7,733 nucleotides of DNA, taken from assembly GCA_965655625.1 (NCBI GenBank), contig CBFHHA010000062.1, positions 1 to 7,733 on the forward strand, given 5' to 3'. A model generated the notes under the pieces. It saw only the letters and a program-made list of their open reading frames with translations, was not told the DNA's origin and made no database searches. Numbering within the stretch: position 1 is the stretch's first letter; every line of letters starts with the position of its first letter. Of the stretch, positions 6,038 through 7,733 are shown one piece after another. Origin of the DNA: CAJJDF01 sp965655625 (GTDB lineage Bacteria; Bacteroidota; Bacteroidia; Flavobacteriales_D; CAJJDF01). Position numbers and translations under genes: made by a program.

Positions 6038-7084
6038 TTATTTATATTGTTTGTCATAATAGCCCTGATATTCACCTGAAGTAACGTTTGTTAGCCATTC
6101 TTCATTATTCAAATACCACTCTACCGTTTGTTCTAATCCCACTTCGAAGGTAATGGAAGGTTCCCATCCCAATTCCCTTTTTATTTTGGAGGCATCTATC
6201 GCGTAACGCATATCGTGTCCAGCTCTATCTGTTACGTAGGTGATGAGTTTCTCACTTTCCCCTTCAGCTCTGTCCAATTTTTTATCCATTGTCCTACACA
6301 ATAGCTTTACCAAGTCAATGTTTGTCCATTCATTGTTTCCACCGATGTTGTAAGTTTCTCCCAATTTACCATTATGAAAAATAACATCAATAGCTCTTGC
6401 GTGGTCATTTACCCACAACCAATCTCTTATGTTTAGTCCTTCGCCATAGACTGGCAATGGCTTATTCAGTTTGATATTATGAATCATCAGCGGTATCAAT
6501 TTTTCTGGAAACTGATGCGACCCATAATTATTCGAACAGTTTGAGATTTTTACAGGCATCCCATACGTATGAAAATACGCTCGCACCAAATGATCTGAAC
6601 TCGCCTTAGAACTAGAGTAAGGACTTCTTGGGTCGTAAGGCGTCTCCTCCACGAAAAACCCCTCTTTTCCTAATGAACCGTATACTTCGTCTGTAGAAAT
6701 ATGATAAAAAACTTTGTTCTCAAATTCATTCCCCCACGAATTACGTGCGGCATTCAGCAAGTTTATCGTACCCATAACGTTCGTTTTAATAAACTCCGTA
6801 GGGTTAGAAATTGATCTATCTACGTGAGACTCTGCAGCTAAATGAACCACACCATCAAACTTATGTTCTTTGAATAAATTCGCAATAAACACTTCGTCTA
6901 CAATATCTCCTTTGGAAAAGGTATAATTTGGATTGCTTTCTATGTCATTTAGGTTCTCCAAATTTCCTGCATAGGTCAATTTGTCCAAATTTACCACTTC
7001 ATAGTTGGGGTATTTTTTCAAAAACAAGCGCACAACATGTGAACCAATAAAACCTGCTCCACCCGTTATTAATATCTTTTTCAT
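6038..7084 (-). CDS. rfbB: dTDP-glucose 4,6-dehydratase
   Basis: A 348-residue protein from ATG 7084. A GTG one codon upstream is also in frame, but the ATG gives the usual MKKILITGGAGFIG start and has AAGAAG a few bases before it. It is an extended SDR enzyme that converts dTDP-glucose to dTDP-4-keto-6-deoxyglucose using bound NAD, the second step toward dTDP-rhamnose and related sugars. Seen: NAD-binding GGAGFIG (8-14), LAAESHVDRS (82-91), the TDE catalytic motif (131-133), and YxxxK with Tyr156 and Lys160 in PYSSSKAS. Then come NCSNNYGSHQFPEKLIPL (182-199), substrate-loop residues around VYGEGLNIRDWLWV (212-225) and the C-terminal GWEP/TVEWYL region. Length is normal. It follows gldN on the same strand but is separated from it by a terminator. 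Full-length and apparently intact. Confidence 0.97.
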   Translation of the reverse strand: MKKILITGGAGFIGSHVVRLFLKKYPNYEVVNLDKLTYAGNLENLNDIESNPNYTFSKGDIVDEVFIANLFKEHKFDGVVHLAAESHVDRSISNPTEFIKTNVMGTINLLNAARNSWGNEFENKVFYHISTDEVYGSLGKEGFFVEETPYDPRSPYSSSKASSDHLVRAYFHTYGMPVKISNCSNNYGSHQFPEKLIPLMIHNIKLNKPLPVYGEGLNIRDWLWVNDHARAIDVIFHNGKLGETYNIGGNNEWTNIDLVKLLCRTMDKKLDRAEGESEKLITYVTDRAGHDMRYAIDASKIKRELGWEPSITFEVGLEQTVEWYLNNEEWLTNVTSGEYQGYYDKQYK

Positions 7085-7101
7085 CACTTCTTCTTTTTCA
7101 T

Positions 7102-7132
7102 AAAAAAGGCTGCATAGAAACTCTAAGCAGCC
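7102..7132 (-). terminator. Intrinsic terminator after gldN, in the rfbB leader
   Basis: A hairpin pairs GGCTGC (7108-7113) with GCAGCC (7127-7132), then an A-A mismatch, then TAGA with TCTA around AAC. On the minus strand a run of six T (complement of 7102-7107) follows. It begins 23 bases after the gldN stop and ends 17 bases before the rfbB ATG. This leaves almost no room for an rfbB promoter downstream, so rfbB is transcribed either from a start within this gap or by partial read-through. Confidence 0.88.
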
Positions 7133-7155
7133 AAATTATTAGTATTAACTGAAGA

Positions 7156-7733
7156 TTATAAGTGCCACAAATCGTGTTCAATAATCAACATTTTGTTTTT
7201 AATCTTTTCACCTTCAAGTAAAACTTTTATACCGTTTTTCTCATAGTGATTTATTTCCCTGTCGTATACGTTAGACTCTTTGTAGATGTAACTAGCGAAC
7301 TGTCTTTTCCAAAACAAATCATCGAAAGACATTCTTTGAGCATCGTTCTGTCTGTTGTACACAAAATAGTTTTGAAATACATATCTGCACTCTGGAAAGT
7401 ACAACCAGAATAATTGTTTTGGTGCCTTAAATTCTCCGTCCTCATCGTAAGTAGCAATGATTGGACAAATCCCTATGATTCTTACATCCATTACTGATCT
7501 TTGCTTATCAAAGAACCAATCTTCCTTCACCAAATACTGCATGATATTCTCTGCCGTTACTGGATCTTTTGAAGTAATAAAGATATCATCACCTTCCTCG
7601 TCAAACATTGGCTCCCCATTCTCGTCCAGTTTCTGAACTTGAGAAGTATTGTATAACAAATTGTCAATTGACGTTTTGTAATTTGAATCATTTGTATTTC
7701 CTTGCGGGGCAACTACTGGATACAAAAACTCTC
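7156..7733 (-). CDS. gldN: Gliding motility / type IX secretion protein GldN (PorN), N-terminus beyond window
   Basis: The minus frame is open from the right window edge to TAA at 7156, giving 191 C-terminal residues; the real start lies outside. A TTG at 7725 is in frame, but the frame continues upstream, so it is not the start. GldN-type features seen: WFFDKQRSVMDVRIIGICPI, then QLFWLYFPECRYVFQNYFVY, RQNDAQRMSFDDLFWKRQF, and SYIYKESNVYDREINHY, ending in LIIEHDLWHL. Family members are roughly 280-330 residues, so about a third is missing. GldN is a periplasmic component that works with GldK, GldL and GldM in the T9SS/gliding complex. By known synteny gldK-L-M should lie upstream, to the right of this window. 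The presence of this machine fits the T9SS-tagged protease at 570-2129. A clear terminator follows. Confidence 0.9.
   Translation of the reverse strand, partial: EFLYPVVAPQGNTNDSNYKTSIDNLLYNTSQVQKLDENGEPMFDEEGDDIFITSKDPVTAENIMQYLVKEDWFFDKQRSVMDVRIIGICPIIATYDEDGEFKAPKQLFWLYFPECRYVFQNYFVYNRQNDAQRMSFDDLFWKRQFASYIYKESNVYDREINHYEKNGIKVLLEGEKIKNKMLIIEHDLWHL

Noticed and set aside
7085..7087. GTG start for rfbB one codon upstream of the ATG
   Set aside because: The ATG at 7084 gives the standard family N-terminus and better spacing to the purine-rich stretch.
7251..7457. Second minus-strand frame of 68 codons inside gldN
   Set aside because: It is out of frame within a region that clearly encodes conserved GldN sequence.

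Overview
The window looks like a chromosomal piece of an AT-rich member of the Bacteroidota, most likely a Flavobacteriia relative. Three things support this. The protease ends in a type IX secretion (Por) sorting domain. The gliding/T9SS gene gldN is present. atpD and atpC form a two-gene unit with a short epsilon subunit, and promoter-like TAnnTTTG boxes stand in for E. coli-type -10 boxes. I cannot name the species from sequence alone.

Layout, left to right. (1) 1-487, minus: the start and most of rfbC (dTDP-4-dehydrorhamnose 3,5-epimerase), cut by the window edge. (2) 570-2129, plus, divergent from rfbC: a secreted subtilisin-like (S8) protease with a T9SS C-terminal signal. (3) 2130-2615: a small decayed area holding a plus-strand C-terminal scrap of unknown origin and a minus-strand, 5'-truncated CPBP/CAAX-protease-like membrane fragment. 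(4) 2616-4451, minus: atpD-atpC (F1 ATP synthase beta and epsilon) closed by a strong intrinsic terminator. (5) 4564-5511, plus, divergent from atpD: ribF, a bifunctional riboflavin kinase/FAD synthetase that appears to use a TTG start. (6) 5632-6021, plus: a small TM2-domain membrane protein. (7) 6038-7084, minus, convergent with TM2 across a shared hairpin terminator: rfbB (dTDP-glucose 4,6-dehydratase). (8) 7156-7733, minus: the C-terminal two thirds of gldN, with its own terminator just ahead of rfbB.

Functional links. rfbB and rfbC belong to the same dTDP-L-rhamnose pathway but are separated by about 5.5 kb of housekeeping and accessory genes. GldN is part of the T9SS/gliding machine, and the protease at the other end is a predicted T9SS cargo. 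The rest is housekeeping (energy, flavin cofactors). I see no tRNA, rRNA, CRISPR array, insertion sequence or phage gene. I find no convincing previously undescribed system. The most irregular part is the degenerate 2130-2615 stretch.
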